10,150 nt of DNA from Deltaproteobacteria bacterium (GCA_009668925.1 SBEK01000144.1:1-10150); one strand, 5' to 3'; counted from the first letter of the stretch, positions 1-7,520 are shown. The notes: a model not told the origin generated them from the letters alone. Program-made: numbers and translations.

Positions 1-625
1 CGAGGTATTCCAGGCAATCCGTTTCATCGACATCGCACATATTGCCCAGATCAATAACTTTATTGATCCCGGGTTCATATTCATTCCAGGCCATGGCCTG
101 CGGGCTGTACATGCCTGTCTGGGTGATGATGGAAAGCCTTCCCTGCCGGTCGTATGCATAGCCGCGATCGTAGGGAACCGTGGTGAACCGGCTCTCGGAG
201 TTGAAAACCCCGATCGTGTTGGGCCCCATAACGCGGATCTTGCAGGATCGGGCAATCCGGAGCACTTCTTCCTGCCTGATGATGCCCTCCGGTCCCGCTT
301 CGCCGAAGCCGTCGGAGACAACGACGGCGGCCCGCACGCCCTTTGCTCCGCACTGGTGCAGGATGCCGGGCACATGTTTAAAGGAAGTGGCGATAATGGC
401 CAGTTCGGGAGCGGCTTCCACCTCGCTCAGGTCTTTATGGACCCGAATGCCGTAAACGGTCTCGGCGCTGGGATGAATCGGATAGATTTTCCCTGTGTAG
501 TTCCATTTCAACAGGTCGCCGATAATGACGCTTGCGCCGAAAAACCGGTTTTCCTGCACGCTGCCGAAGAGCACGATACTCTGCGGGTTGAAAAATGCAT
601 CCAGCCAGTGAGCCTTTCCTGCCAT
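1..625 (-). CDS. ADP-forming acyl-CoA synthetase, CoA-binding N-terminal part (partial)
   Basis: Start of a gene that runs off the left edge; 208 residues are visible. It matches the CoA-binding Rossmann domain and the following succinyl-CoA-ligase-like domain of NDP-forming acetyl/acyl-CoA synthetases (Acd type), which interconvert acyl-CoA + ADP + phosphate with acid + CoA + ATP in the cytoplasm. Visible landmarks: an N-terminal PQSIVLFGS nucleotide-binding strand-turn (residues 14-22), SDGFGEAG (104-111), the family hallmark GPNTIGVFN (134-142), ITQTGMYSP at the start of the second domain (167-175), and IDLGNMCDVD (191-200). The catalytic histidine and the ATP-grasp part would lie beyond the window. 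The ATG at 625 is preceded by GAGGAGG about 11 bases upstream. The gene diverges from the hydrolase/CoA-transferase operon, which suggests a shared role in acyl-CoA metabolism. The family is fairly sure; the substrate is unknown. A shorter protein with only the alpha-type domains is also possible. Confidence 0.8.
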   Translation of the reverse strand, partial: MAGKAHWLDAFFNPQSIVLFGSVQENRFFGASVIIGDLLKWNYTGKIYPIHPSAETVYGIRVHKDLSEVEAAPELAIIATSFKHVPGILHQCGAKGVRAAVVVSDGFGEAGPEGIIRQEEVLRIARSCKIRVMGPNTIGVFNSESRFTTVPYDRGYAYDRQGRLSIITQTGMYSPQAMAWNEYEPGINKVIDLGNMCDVDETDCLEYL

Positions 626-695
626 TTTGGTTTGATCCTCCTCATGCGGCCCGGGTCTGTTCGTTTGAATCGGTCCGCCACCCCTTCGCAGCGAT

Positions 696-724
696 AAGAT
701 AGTTGTTTCGTCTCCAGAGTTCAA
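696..724 (-). promoter_or_regulatory. Candidate sigma70-type promoter for the acyl-CoA synthetase
   Basis: Reading the minus strand, TTGAAC (719-724) is followed after 17 bases by TATCTT (696-701). Each box has 4 of 6 consensus positions and the spacing is ideal. A start near 689 would give a leader of about 64 bases. Sequence-only prediction of modest strength. Confidence 0.35.
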
Positions 725-873
725 TAAAAAATTCATTCGGGAATAGGAGGACTCCGTCGCCGGGTTTTTCTCGGGCTCCGAACGGCCCCGGGCGCAAGAC
801 GGCGGAAAAAACCAAAGCGTCGGCTTTGCAGCAGCATCCTCGCCGAAAGACGGAGCCAGGGGGCACTCTTCGG

Positions 874-902
874 TTGACAACTCCTCCCAGGCGTGAGAAA
901 AT
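874..902 (+). promoter_or_regulatory. Candidate sigma70-type promoter for the hydrolase/CoA-transferase operon
   Basis: A perfect TTGACA (874-879) is followed after 17 bases by GAAAAT (897-902, 4 of 6 to TATAAT). Predicted transcription would start near 909, leaving a leader of about 137 bases that includes the 15-bp tandem repeat. The -35 box is strong and the -10 weak, as often seen in activated promoters; that last point is inference. Confidence 0.45.
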
Positions 903-938
903 TTTTGTGTTTCAGGGCACCTAGTATCTCGTCTCATT

Positions 939-968
939 AAAGAACCATACCGGAAAGAACCATACCGG
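939..968 (+). repeat. Perfect 15-bp tandem direct repeat
   Basis: AAAGAACCATACCGG occurs twice, head to tail with no gap (939-953 and 954-968). It lies downstream of the candidate promoter and about 80 bases before the hydrolase start codon. It could be a pair of binding sites on one face of the helix at a 15-bp step, or a recent slippage duplication. The sequence alone does not decide. Confidence 0.9.
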
Positions 969-1045
969 CGAATAAAGTAAGACGCCAAAACAATGAAAAT
1001 GTCATTACCGAAACCCGCCGCAAATACCGACGGAGGACGCGATCA

Positions 1046-1873
1046 ATGCCGACCATCAAGGTCCGTGACATCAATATATATTATGAAACATACGGAACGG
1101 GAGAACCCCTCGTCCTCATCATGGGGCTCAGGCGAAACCTTACCTGGTGGTACCGGCAGATTCCCGAACTGTCGCGGCATTATCGCGTGGTTGTCTTCGA
1201 CAACCGCGGTGCGGGACGATCCGACAAACCGGTTATGGAGTATTCCATCAGTCTGTTTGCCGATGATACGGCGGGGCTGATGGATGCCCTGGGCATTCCG
1301 AAGGCTCATATTCTGGGCATCTCCATGGGCGGATATATTGCTCAGGAACTGGCGCTTCGCCATCCCGACAAAGTGAGAAGCCTGCTTCTGGGCTGCACGA
1401 GCTGCGGAGGAAGCCGCGCCGTCCTGATGAGCGAAGAACGCACGAAAAAATTTACGGCCAATGAGGGGCTCACGCCGGCGGAAATTCTGCGCAAGGATAT
1501 GGACATTTATTTTTCGGACGGCTTCATCGCGAATCATCCGGACGAGGTGAAAGAATTCATTGAGATCTCCCTGCAATATTACCAGCCCGCCGATGCGTTT
1601 TTAAGACAGTTCGCGGCTTGCCTGAAGCACAACACGGCGGACCGCGCAGGCGGCATCAGGGTCCCGGTTCTGATTGCCACGGGAGATGACGACCCGCTGG
1701 TGCCGCAGGCAAACTCGCTCGTCCTCACGGAACTGCTTCCCGAAGCAAAGCTCGTCGTCTTTCCCGGGCGCCGGCATTGCTTTTTTATCGAAGAGGCGGA
1801 AACCTTCAACCGCCAGGCGCTGGAATTTTTCCAAACGGTAAAAGACGCAGAACATCCCGGCGGCACGCCTTGA
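1046..1873 (+). CDS. Alpha/beta-fold hydrolase
   Basis: 275 residues, the normal length for a single-domain alpha/beta hydrolase of the fold family that includes esterases, C-C bond hydrolases and 3-oxoadipate enol-lactonase. The nucleophile elbow is GISMGG with Ser93. The acid is probably Asp216 in GDDDPLVP and the base His244 in GRRHCFF near the C-terminus, so the triad is complete. The strand-2 motif FDNRGAGRSD (51-60) is typical. The oxyanion-hole loop reads MGLRRN (26-31), with two arginines where related proteins usually have small residues. No signal peptide, so cytoplasmic. GGAGG at 1032-1036 lies 9 bases before the ATG. The gene ends 18 bases before the CoA-transferase, so the two are surely one operon and an acyl ester or acyl-CoA-related substrate is plausible. 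The fold is certain; the substrate is not known. Confidence 0.9.
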   Translation: MPTIKVRDINIYYETYGTGEPLVLIMGLRRNLTWWYRQIPELSRHYRVVVFDNRGAGRSDKPVMEYSISLFADDTAGLMDALGIPKAHILGISMGGYIAQELALRHPDKVRSLLLGCTSCGGSRAVLMSEERTKKFTANEGLTPAEILRKDMDIYFSDGFIANHPDEVKEFIEISLQYYQPADAFLRQFAACLKHNTADRAGGIRVPVLIATGDDDPLVPQANSLVLTELLPEAKLVVFPGRRHCFFIEEAETFNRQALEFFQTVKDAEHPGGTP

Positions 1874-1891
1874 TGCAAGGAGCATGATCCC

Positions 1892-3190
1892 ATGAAATGG
1901 CAAGAACACTACAGGCAAAAACTGACCACTGCCGGCGATGCAGTCAAGCATATCAAGTCCGGCGACCGGGTAGTCGTGGGACACGCCTGCGGCTCTCCGG
2001 AAACGCTGATCAAAGCGATGATTGCGAATAAGGAGGCATACCGGAATGTGGAAATTGTCCACATGGTGGCCATGGGGCCGTCGGAATATTGCCTTCCCGA
2101 AAACAAACCGTTCTTTACCCATAATTCTTTTTTTGCGGGCGCTGCCACCCGAAAAGCCATTCACGAAGACCGGGCCGATTTCACGCCCTGCCATTTCAGC
2201 CAGATTCCCCGCATCTTCAAACAAAATATTCTGCCCGTCGATGTCGTCCTGTGCATGCTCTCCATGCCGGACGAGCATGGGTTTTGCTCCTTCGGCATTT
2301 CCGTCGATTACACCAAGCCGGCGGCCGAGTCGGCGAAGCTGGTGATCGCCGAGGTCTCGCCGCACATGCCGAGGACCATGGGGCACTCCTTTATTCATAT
2401 TTCCAAAATCGACCATGTGGTGGAATGCAACGCGCGCCCCATCGTCATTCCCCCCTCCGCGATTTCACCGGAAGACGAAACCATCGGGCACTACTGCGCG
2501 GATTTGATCGATGACGGGGACTGCCTGCAGCTCGGGATCGGGGCTCTTCCGGATGCCGTTCTCGCCTGTCTTAAGGAGAAAAAGCATCTGGGAATTCACA
2601 CGGAAATGTTTTCGGACGGCGTCGTCGATCTGGTGAACGAATCGGTTATCGATTGCGCCGGCAAGAATTTTCATCCGGGCAAAATGGTGGCCACGTTTTT
2701 CATGGGCACGGAGAAGCTTTACAAATTCGTTCATAATAACCCGATGGTCGAAATGTTCAGCGTGGACTTCACCAATAATCCGTCGATCATTGCGCAAAAC
2801 GACAATATGGTATCCATCAACTCCGCTCTGGAGGTGGACCTCACGGGGCAGGTTGTCGCCGACACCATCGGCTTCAAACAATACAGCGGCGCGGGCGGCC
2901 AGCCGGATTTTGTCCGGGGAACGGCCTGGTCCCGAGGCGGAAGGTCGATCATTGCGTTGCACGCGACGGCCGACAAGGGAACCATCTCGCGGATCCGTCC
3001 GCTGATTACGGAAGGCGCTGCGGTGACCACCGACCGCATGGATGTCCGCTACGTCGTCACCGAATACGGTGTCGCGGATTTGCTGGGAAAGACGATCGGC
3101 GAGAGGGCGAAGGCGCTGATCGGCATCGCCCATCCCGACTTCAGAGCGGATCTGAAAAAAGAGTTCGATCGGAAATATTATGGCAAATAG
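1892..3190 (+). CDS. Acetyl-CoA hydrolase/transferase family, 4-hydroxybutyrate CoA-transferase-like
   Basis: 432 residues, full length for this family of class I CoA-transferases (AbfT/Cat2 type), which move CoA between acetyl-CoA and an acid through a glutamyl-CoA thioester. The catalytic glutamate is Glu238 in GIHTEMFSDG (234-243), the same number as in the characterised Clostridium aminobutyricum enzyme. Further conserved blocks are GIGALPDAV (215-223), the QYSGAGGQPDF segment and RSIIALHATA in the C-terminal half. The HTEMFSDG form argues for 4-hydroxybutyrate-type transferases rather than butyryl-CoA:acetate transferases, but acid specificity cannot be read reliably. No signal peptide, so cytoplasmic. 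AAGGAG (1877-1882) sits 9 bases before the ATG. It is the second gene behind the hydrolase and ends 7 bases from the convergent korB. Confidence 0.92.
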   Translation: MKWQEHYRQKLTTAGDAVKHIKSGDRVVVGHACGSPETLIKAMIANKEAYRNVEIVHMVAMGPSEYCLPENKPFFTHNSFFAGAATRKAIHEDRADFTPCHFSQIPRIFKQNILPVDVVLCMLSMPDEHGFCSFGISVDYTKPAAESAKLVIAEVSPHMPRTMGHSFIHISKIDHVVECNARPIVIPPSAISPEDETIGHYCADLIDDGDCLQLGIGALPDAVLACLKEKKHLGIHTEMFSDGVVDLVNESVIDCAGKNFHPGKMVATFFMGTEKLYKFVHNNPMVEMFSVDFTNNPSIIAQNDNMVSINSALEVDLTGQVVADTIGFKQYSGAGGQPDFVRGTAWSRGGRSIIALHATADKGTISRIRPLITEGAAVTTDRMDVRYVVTEYGVADLLGKTIGERAKALIGIAHPDFRADLKKEFDRKYYGK

Positions 3191-3197
3191 AAAGAGC

Positions 3198-3983
3198 TCA
3201 GTCCTCAAGGCCGGCCTTTTGCTCGTAGGTGGGTTTGGAAACGTTGTACAGGATGCCGATGGGGATTCGCTCGCCCCATTCGAGGGATTTCTGAAACGCC
3301 AGGCCCAGATCGGCGGGATTATAGGAGGCGTCCAGCTTGTAGACGCGCTCGGCATACCATTCATAGGTGTTCTTCCTGTTGAAGGTGACGCAGGGCTGGA
3401 GAACATCGATTAAAGCAAATCCTTTATAATGGATGCCGGCCAGAATGAGGTCGGTTAAATGGTCGGTGTCCTGGGCGAAGCCGCGGGACACAAAGCCGCA
3501 GCCGGCGGATAAGGCGAGCGACAAGGGCGACAGGTGCTCCAGGATCACGCCCCGGGGCGTAAGTTTGGTGACCATGTGCTCATCCGTTGTCGGAGAGGCC
3601 TGCCCTTTGGTCAGGCCGTAAATTTGATTGTTGCAGACGATGACCGTGATGTCGGGGTTGCGGCGGATGTTGTGGATAAAATGATTGCCGCCTTCGCCGT
3701 AGCAATCGCCGTCGCCGGTGGTCACGATGATGGTCAGATCCCGATTGGCAACCCGGGCGCCGAAGGCCGCGGGAAGCGCCCGCCCGTGGAGGCCGTTAAA
3801 GCAGTTGGCTTTGACATAATGCGGCATTTTGGCCGCCTGGCCGATGCCGGAGACGAGCAGGATATCAGAGGGCCTTCTGCCCAGCCCGGCCAGCGCCCGC
3901 TTGAGGCTGTTCAGGATGCCGAAATTGCCGCAGCGGGGGCACCAGGTGATCGGATCGGAACTCTTGAAATCGTTTGCTTCCAT
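3198..3983 (-). CDS. korB: 2-oxoacid:ferredoxin oxidoreductase, beta subunit (TPP-binding)
   Basis: 261 residues. Beta subunit of the KorAB-type enzyme that oxidatively decarboxylates a 2-oxoacid to acyl-CoA while reducing ferredoxin, or runs in reverse. The thiamine-diphosphate site is clear: GDGDCYGEGGN (90-100) followed by CNNQIYGLTKGQ (117-128). Cluster ligands Cys15 and Cys18 lie in WCPRCGN, and Cys198 lies in LQPCVTFNR. The position that carries a further cysteine in well-studied relatives (GIGC) is Gln49 in GIGQAAK, so the ligand set is not the textbook one; Cys61 is nearby. The ATG lies 22 bases after korA stops, with a weak GAGAGTG ribosome site, so it is translated from the korA message. 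No separate ferredoxin-like delta subunit is present. The enzyme type is certain; the substrate (2-oxoglutarate, pyruvate or a branched 2-oxoacid) is open. Confidence 0.93.
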   Translation of the reverse strand: MEANDFKSSDPITWCPRCGNFGILNSLKRALAGLGRRPSDILLVSGIGQAAKMPHYVKANCFNGLHGRALPAAFGARVANRDLTIIVTTGDGDCYGEGGNHFIHNIRRNPDITVIVCNNQIYGLTKGQASPTTDEHMVTKLTPRGVILEHLSPLSLALSAGCGFVSRGFAQDTDHLTDLILAGIHYKGFALIDVLQPCVTFNRKNTYEWYAERVYKLDASYNPADLGLAFQKSLEWGERIPIGILYNVSKPTYEQKAGLED

Positions 3984-4005
3984 AAATAATTCACTCTCTT
4001 GTTAA

Positions 4006-5742
4006 CTATTCCAGTTCCTGTCTGACAAGGTCGATGACCGAATCGACGTCGAACGGACGGCCGTCGTATTTCAAAATGGATTTAGCAGCCTGGATGCCTG
4101 TTTCCCGGCGCAAAAGCTCGGCCAGCTGACCGCGGGCGTTGTTTTCGACGGTGATGATCCGGCAGTCGCCGGGCAGCAGCTTCACAATTTCAGCGGATGG
4201 GAAAGGCCAGACCTGCGGCAGGTGAACGAAGCCCACTTTCTTGTCCTGAAGCGCTTCAGCCGTTTCCTGAAGGACGCCCAGCGTAGAACCAAATCCCAGC
4301 AGGATGATCCGGGCGCGAGCGGTGTTGAATGACGTCGGTGTTTCCAGCTCTCCTTGCAGACCGCGCATTTTTTTGTGCAGGCGTTTCTGAACCATCTGCT
4401 TGCGGATTTCCGCATCTTCACTGATGTGTCCCCACTCGTCGTGTTCGTGGCTGTCCACATACATCACATCGGGAATCCACGACGGGATCGCCCGCGGAGA
4501 AATCCCGGAGTCCGTGAGCGCATAGCGTTTATAGGAAGTGATCCCGGCGGATTCCTCTTTGGAAATGATGAAACGCCCGGGAGCGGCCGCGCTCTCGTCT
4601 TGCGCCCCGACATCCGTTGCCGAATCCTGCAGGTACTGGTCCGTCAGGATCAAAACCGGAATCTGATATTTTTCGGCGATGTCGAAGGCCTTGAGCGTCA
4701 GGGCGTAGGCCTGCTCGGCAGACCCCGGCGCATACACGGCCCTGGCGAATTCGCCGTGGCCCGCCGCAATGACAAATTCCAGGTCGGCCTGTTCCGTGCG
4801 CGTGGCCAAACCGGTCGCCGGACCGGGGCGCTGCGCGTCCACGATCACCACCGGCGTCTCCGAGTTGCCGGCAAGGCTCACCCCTTCCACCATCAGACAG
4901 AATCCGCCGCCCGAGGTGGAGGTCATGGCGCGGCTGCCGGCAAAGGATGCGCCGATCGCCATGTTGATGGCCGCGATCTCATCCTCCGCCTGTTCCACGA
5001 CAATGTGCTCCCGGGCTGCGTGTTCGGCGACGATGTTCATGATCCCGGTCGACGGGGACATGGGGTAGGCGGTGTAAAATTTACAGCCGGCCCGGATGGC
5101 GCCCAGCGCTATGGCATTTGAGCCATCGAGCAGCGTTATTCCGGAAACAGCCGCCAGTCTGTCTTTGCCGACCTCGGGCAGCAGAAATTTATCTCGATGC
5201 GGATTTTCCCGGCCCAGTTCGAAGCCGGCGCGCGCAGCGGCGACATTGTTTTGAATAATGTCCTGCGCTTTACTGACAAAGACCTCTTGCAGACCCTGTG
5301 CGACGAAGGCAAAATCCAGGCCCATGAGGCCGGCGATCAGGCCGCAGGCCACGGAGTTCGAATACAGGGCGTCATGCGCGACGGCGATGGCGATTTCGTT
5401 CAGAGCCGCATCCACCATGAATTCCTCAAGCTGACGCATGCCGAACTTTGCTTTGTCCACGACCAGCAGGCCATGAGCCGCCAGATTTTTTTTGTGGATG
5501 TCCACGCTGGATCGGGAAAGACAGATGATGATGTCCGGATTGCGCCGCGGCGCATGCACGGGTTTGGCGGCGACGCGAATCTCGGAAAAGTTGTTGCCGC
5601 CGCGGATGCGCGACATGAAGTCCTGGTAGGCGAATAAATGATAGCCGGCGGATTTAAAGATCCGGGAAAGCGCATCGCCGATCGTCTGCGTCCCCTGTCC
5701 TGCTTCACCGGTTATCCGGATCGAGATTTCATCGGGCATCAT
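4006..5742 (-). CDS. korA: 2-oxoacid:ferredoxin oxidoreductase, fused gamma-alpha subunit
   Basis: 578 residues, the usual size for the fused chain. Residues about 5-185 are the gamma domain, with GEAGQGTQTIGDAL (12-25) and YQDFMSRIRGGNNFSEIRV (39-57). Residues about 200-430 are the pyrimidine-binding alpha domain with FYTAYPMSPSTGIM (222-235), EQAEDEIAAINMAIGAS (250-266), TSTSGGGF (274-281) and GPATGLATRTEQADL (307-321). The C-terminal domain (about 470-578) carries the GFGSTLGV strand-turn. HEHDEWGHISEDAE (432-445) is typical of the family. With KorB it forms the catalytic core, which is cytoplasmic and ferredoxin-dependent. The chain begins Met-Met; ATG 5742 or 5739 are both possible and the ribosome site is only a GGAAAGAG-like stretch. 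It is the first gene of a two-gene operon with its own strong promoter. Confidence 0.94.
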   Translation of the reverse strand: MMPDEISIRITGEAGQGTQTIGDALSRIFKSAGYHLFAYQDFMSRIRGGNNFSEIRVAAKPVHAPRRNPDIIICLSRSSVDIHKKNLAAHGLLVVDKAKFGMRQLEEFMVDAALNEIAIAVAHDALYSNSVACGLIAGLMGLDFAFVAQGLQEVFVSKAQDIIQNNVAAARAGFELGRENPHRDKFLLPEVGKDRLAAVSGITLLDGSNAIALGAIRAGCKFYTAYPMSPSTGIMNIVAEHAAREHIVVEQAEDEIAAINMAIGASFAGSRAMTSTSGGGFCLMVEGVSLAGNSETPVVIVDAQRPGPATGLATRTEQADLEFVIAAGHGEFARAVYAPGSAEQAYALTLKAFDIAEKYQIPVLILTDQYLQDSATDVGAQDESAAAPGRFIISKEESAGITSYKRYALTDSGISPRAIPSWIPDVMYVDSHEHDEWGHISEDAEIRKQMVQKRLHKKMRGLQGELETPTSFNTARARIILLGFGSTLGVLQETAEALQDKKVGFVHLPQVWPFPSAEIVKLLPGDCRIITVENNARGQLAELLRRETGIQAAKSILKYDGRPFDVDSVIDLVRQELE

Positions 5743-5772
5743 TCACACTCGCTCTTTCCGCGGCTGGAATTA

Positions 5773-5788
5773 AGAGAACACCTTCTCT
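5773..5788. promoter_or_regulatory. Inverted repeat at the predicted korA transcription start
   Basis: AGAGAA (5773-5778), four bases, TTCTCT (5783-5788): a perfect 6-bp inverted repeat. It covers roughly +1 to +16 of the predicted korA message, a typical site for a repressor dimer. The identity of any regulator is unknown. A stem in the leader RNA is the alternative. Confidence 0.4.
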
Positions 5789-5795
5789 CGCCATC

Positions 5796-5824
5796 AATAT
5801 AAGAAGAGCGGCCGGATATGTCAA
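5796..5824 (-). promoter_or_regulatory. Near-consensus sigma70 promoter for korAB
   Basis: On the minus strand TTGACA (5819-5824, perfect) is followed by a 17-base spacer and TATATT (5796-5801, 5 of 6). Transcription would start near 5789, giving a leader of about 47 bases before the korA ATG. It is among the two best promoters in the window. Confidence 0.7.
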
Positions 5825-5845
5825 TTCCGGAGCGGCTGCTAAAAT
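5818..5845 (+). promoter_or_regulatory. Possible promoter for the solute-binding protein, overlapping the korA -35 box
   Basis: ATGTCA (5818-5823, 4 of 6) and TAAAAT (5840-5845, 5 of 6) are 16 bases apart on the plus strand. The -35 element overlaps that of the divergent korA promoter, so the two genes would compete for polymerase. Transcription would start near 5852, downstream of the TTG at 5850, which supports the ATG at 5874 as the start codon. Weak prediction. Confidence 0.3.
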
Positions 5846-5873
5846 CATATTGCAAAGGTCCGCATCCTGGGCT

Positions 5874-7520
5874 ATGAAAATCGTCATGCGCAGACCTTCT
5901 TATGGTGTTATTTTAGTGTTGATGATCATGGCGATCGCCGCTTGCGGCAAGTCGCCGCAGACCGAAAACGCCCAAACCCGGGCCGACAAACCGCCGGCCT
6001 ACGGTGATATTCTGGTCGAAGGCGCAATCGGCGACGCGAGCAACCTGATTCCGATTCTCGCATCCGATTCGGCGTCGCACGCCGTCGGCGGCATGGTTTT
6101 TAACGGTCTTGTCAAATACGACAAGGATATGAAAATTATCGGCGACCTCGCCAAGTCCTGGGATATCTCACCCGACGGCCTGGTCATCACCTTTCACCTG
6201 CGCCAGGGCGTCACCTGGCATGACGGCAAACCCTTCACCGCGGCCGACGTGCTTTATACCTATCAGGTCACCACCGATCCCCAAACGCCCACGGCGTATG
6301 CCGGTGATTTTTTGAAAATCAAAAAAGCCGAGGTGCTCGACGATCATACGTTTCGCGTCACGTACGACAAGCCTTTTGCTCCGGCGCTCATCAGCTGGGC
6401 GTCCGCGATCATGCCCAGACACCTGCTTTACGGAAAAGATATCACCAAAAGCCCGCTGACCCGCCATCCCGTCGGGACCGGGCCTTACAAATTCAAAGAA
6501 TGGGTTGCCGGGCAAAAAATTGTCCTCGTATCCAATGAGAATTACTTCGACGGGCGTCCCTACATCGACGGCCGGATCACCCGCATCATCCCGGACACCG
6601 CAACGATGTTTCTGGAACTGCGCGCGCAAAACATCGGCATGATGACACTCACGCCTTTGCAGTACACGCGCCAGACGGACAACAATCTCTTCAAAGAAAA
6701 CTTCAACAAGTATCGGTATCTCGCTTTCGCTTACACGTACCTGGGCTACAATCTGAAAAATCCGCTCTTCACGGACAAGCGGGTGAGGCAGGCCATTTCT
6801 TACGCCATCAAGAAGGACGAAATCGTAAGCGGCGTGCTCCTGGGTCTGGGCAAACCCGCGACCGGTCCTTACAAGCCGGGGACCTGGGCCTATACCGACA
6901 AAGTCAAACTCTACAATTATGATCCGGCGAAAGCCCGCGACCTGCTTCGCGAGGCCGGGTGGGCGGATCGAAACGGCGACGGCATTCTGGAGAAAGACGG
7001 CAAGCCTTTTGAATTTGAAATTCTCACCAATCAGGGCAACGAGACGAGGCAGAAATGCGCGGAGATTATTCAGCGGCAGCTCAAGGAAGTCGGCATCACG
7101 GCCAAAATCCGCATTATCGAGTGGTCGGCCTTTGTAACGGATTTTATCACGAAGCGGCGCTTCGACGCCGTGATCCTCGGCTGGACGATTCCGCTCGACC
7201 CCGATGCCTATGATGTGTGGCACTCGAGCAAAACCAGGCCCGAAGAGCTGAACTTTGTTTCTTACAGCAACAAGGAAGTCGACGAGATGCTGGAGAAGGG
7301 CCGCAGCACCTTCGATCAGGCCCAGCGCAAAAAATATTATGACCGGTTCCAGGAGATCCTGGCCGAAGATCAGCCCTACACCTTTCTATATGTTCCCGAC
7401 GAACTCATCATGATCACCAACCGCATCCGCGGCATCAAGCCCGCTCCGCTGGGCATCGGCTACAATTTCGACAAGTGGTATGTCCCCAAGGATGAACAGA
7501 AGTATACGATGACCAGGTAG
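5874..7520 (+). CDS. ABC transporter family 5 substrate-binding lipoprotein (peptide/oligopeptide type)
   Basis: 548 residues from the ATG at 5874. A basic N-terminus, a hydrophobic core (VILVLMIMAIAA) and the lipobox IAAC with Cys24 mark a lipoprotein exported and anchored outside the cytoplasmic membrane. The mature protein is a family 5 extracellular solute-binding protein (DppA/OppA/NikA group): LRQGVTWHDGKPFTAADV is the family signature, and PVGTGPYKFKEW and DKRVRQAISYAIKKDEI are further standard blocks. It would capture peptides or another small ligand for an ABC importer. The open frame extends upstream to a TTG at 5850, but starting there puts eight extra residues before the signal peptide. 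No start has a good ribosome site (AAAGGT lies 14 bases before 5874). No permease or ATPase genes follow within the window, so it is an orphan here. Family sure, ligand unknown. Confidence 0.9.
   Translation: MKIVMRRPSYGVILVLMIMAIAACGKSPQTENAQTRADKPPAYGDILVEGAIGDASNLIPILASDSASHAVGGMVFNGLVKYDKDMKIIGDLAKSWDISPDGLVITFHLRQGVTWHDGKPFTAADVLYTYQVTTDPQTPTAYAGDFLKIKKAEVLDDHTFRVTYDKPFAPALISWASAIMPRHLLYGKDITKSPLTRHPVGTGPYKFKEWVAGQKIVLVSNENYFDGRPYIDGRITRIIPDTATMFLELRAQNIGMMTLTPLQYTRQTDNNLFKENFNKYRYLAFAYTYLGYNLKNPLFTDKRVRQAISYAIKKDEIVSGVLLGLGKPATGPYKPGTWAYTDKVKLYNYDPAKARDLLREAGWADRNGDGILEKDGKPFEFEILTNQGNETRQKCAEIIQRQLKEVGITAKIRIIEWSAFVTDFITKRRFDAVILGWTIPLDPDAYDVWHSSKTRPEELNFVSYSNKEVDEMLEKGRSTFDQAQRKKYYDRFQEILAEDQPYTFLYVPDELIMITNRIRGIKPAPLGIGYNFDKWYVPKDEQKYTMTR

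Larger units (their letters stand above)
626..1045. other. Divergent intergenic regulatory region
   Basis: 420 bases between the divergent acyl-CoA synthetase and hydrolase genes. Short open frames exist on both strands (around 703-924 and 642-866), but neither has a good ribosome site or a recognisable protein, so they are not called. The region holds candidate promoters for both flanking genes and a perfect tandem repeat near its right end. No RNA gene or convincing terminator was seen. Confidence 0.6.

Noticed and set aside
703..924. 73-residue plus-strand open frame in the first intergenic region
   Set aside because: No ribosome site, low-complexity basic composition, and it overlaps the candidate promoters; no protein family recognised.
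1601..2416. Long minus-strand open frame across the hydrolase and CoA-transferase
   Set aside because: It is antisense to two clear enzymes with full motif sets; its length follows from GC-rich codon use.
5850..5873. TTG at 5850 as start of the solute-binding protein
   Set aside because: It adds eight residues before a normal lipoprotein signal peptide and lies upstream of the predicted transcription start; ATG 5874 fits better.
6168..7223. 351-residue minus-strand open frame
   Set aside because: Fully antisense to the solute-binding lipoprotein and with no recognisable domain.
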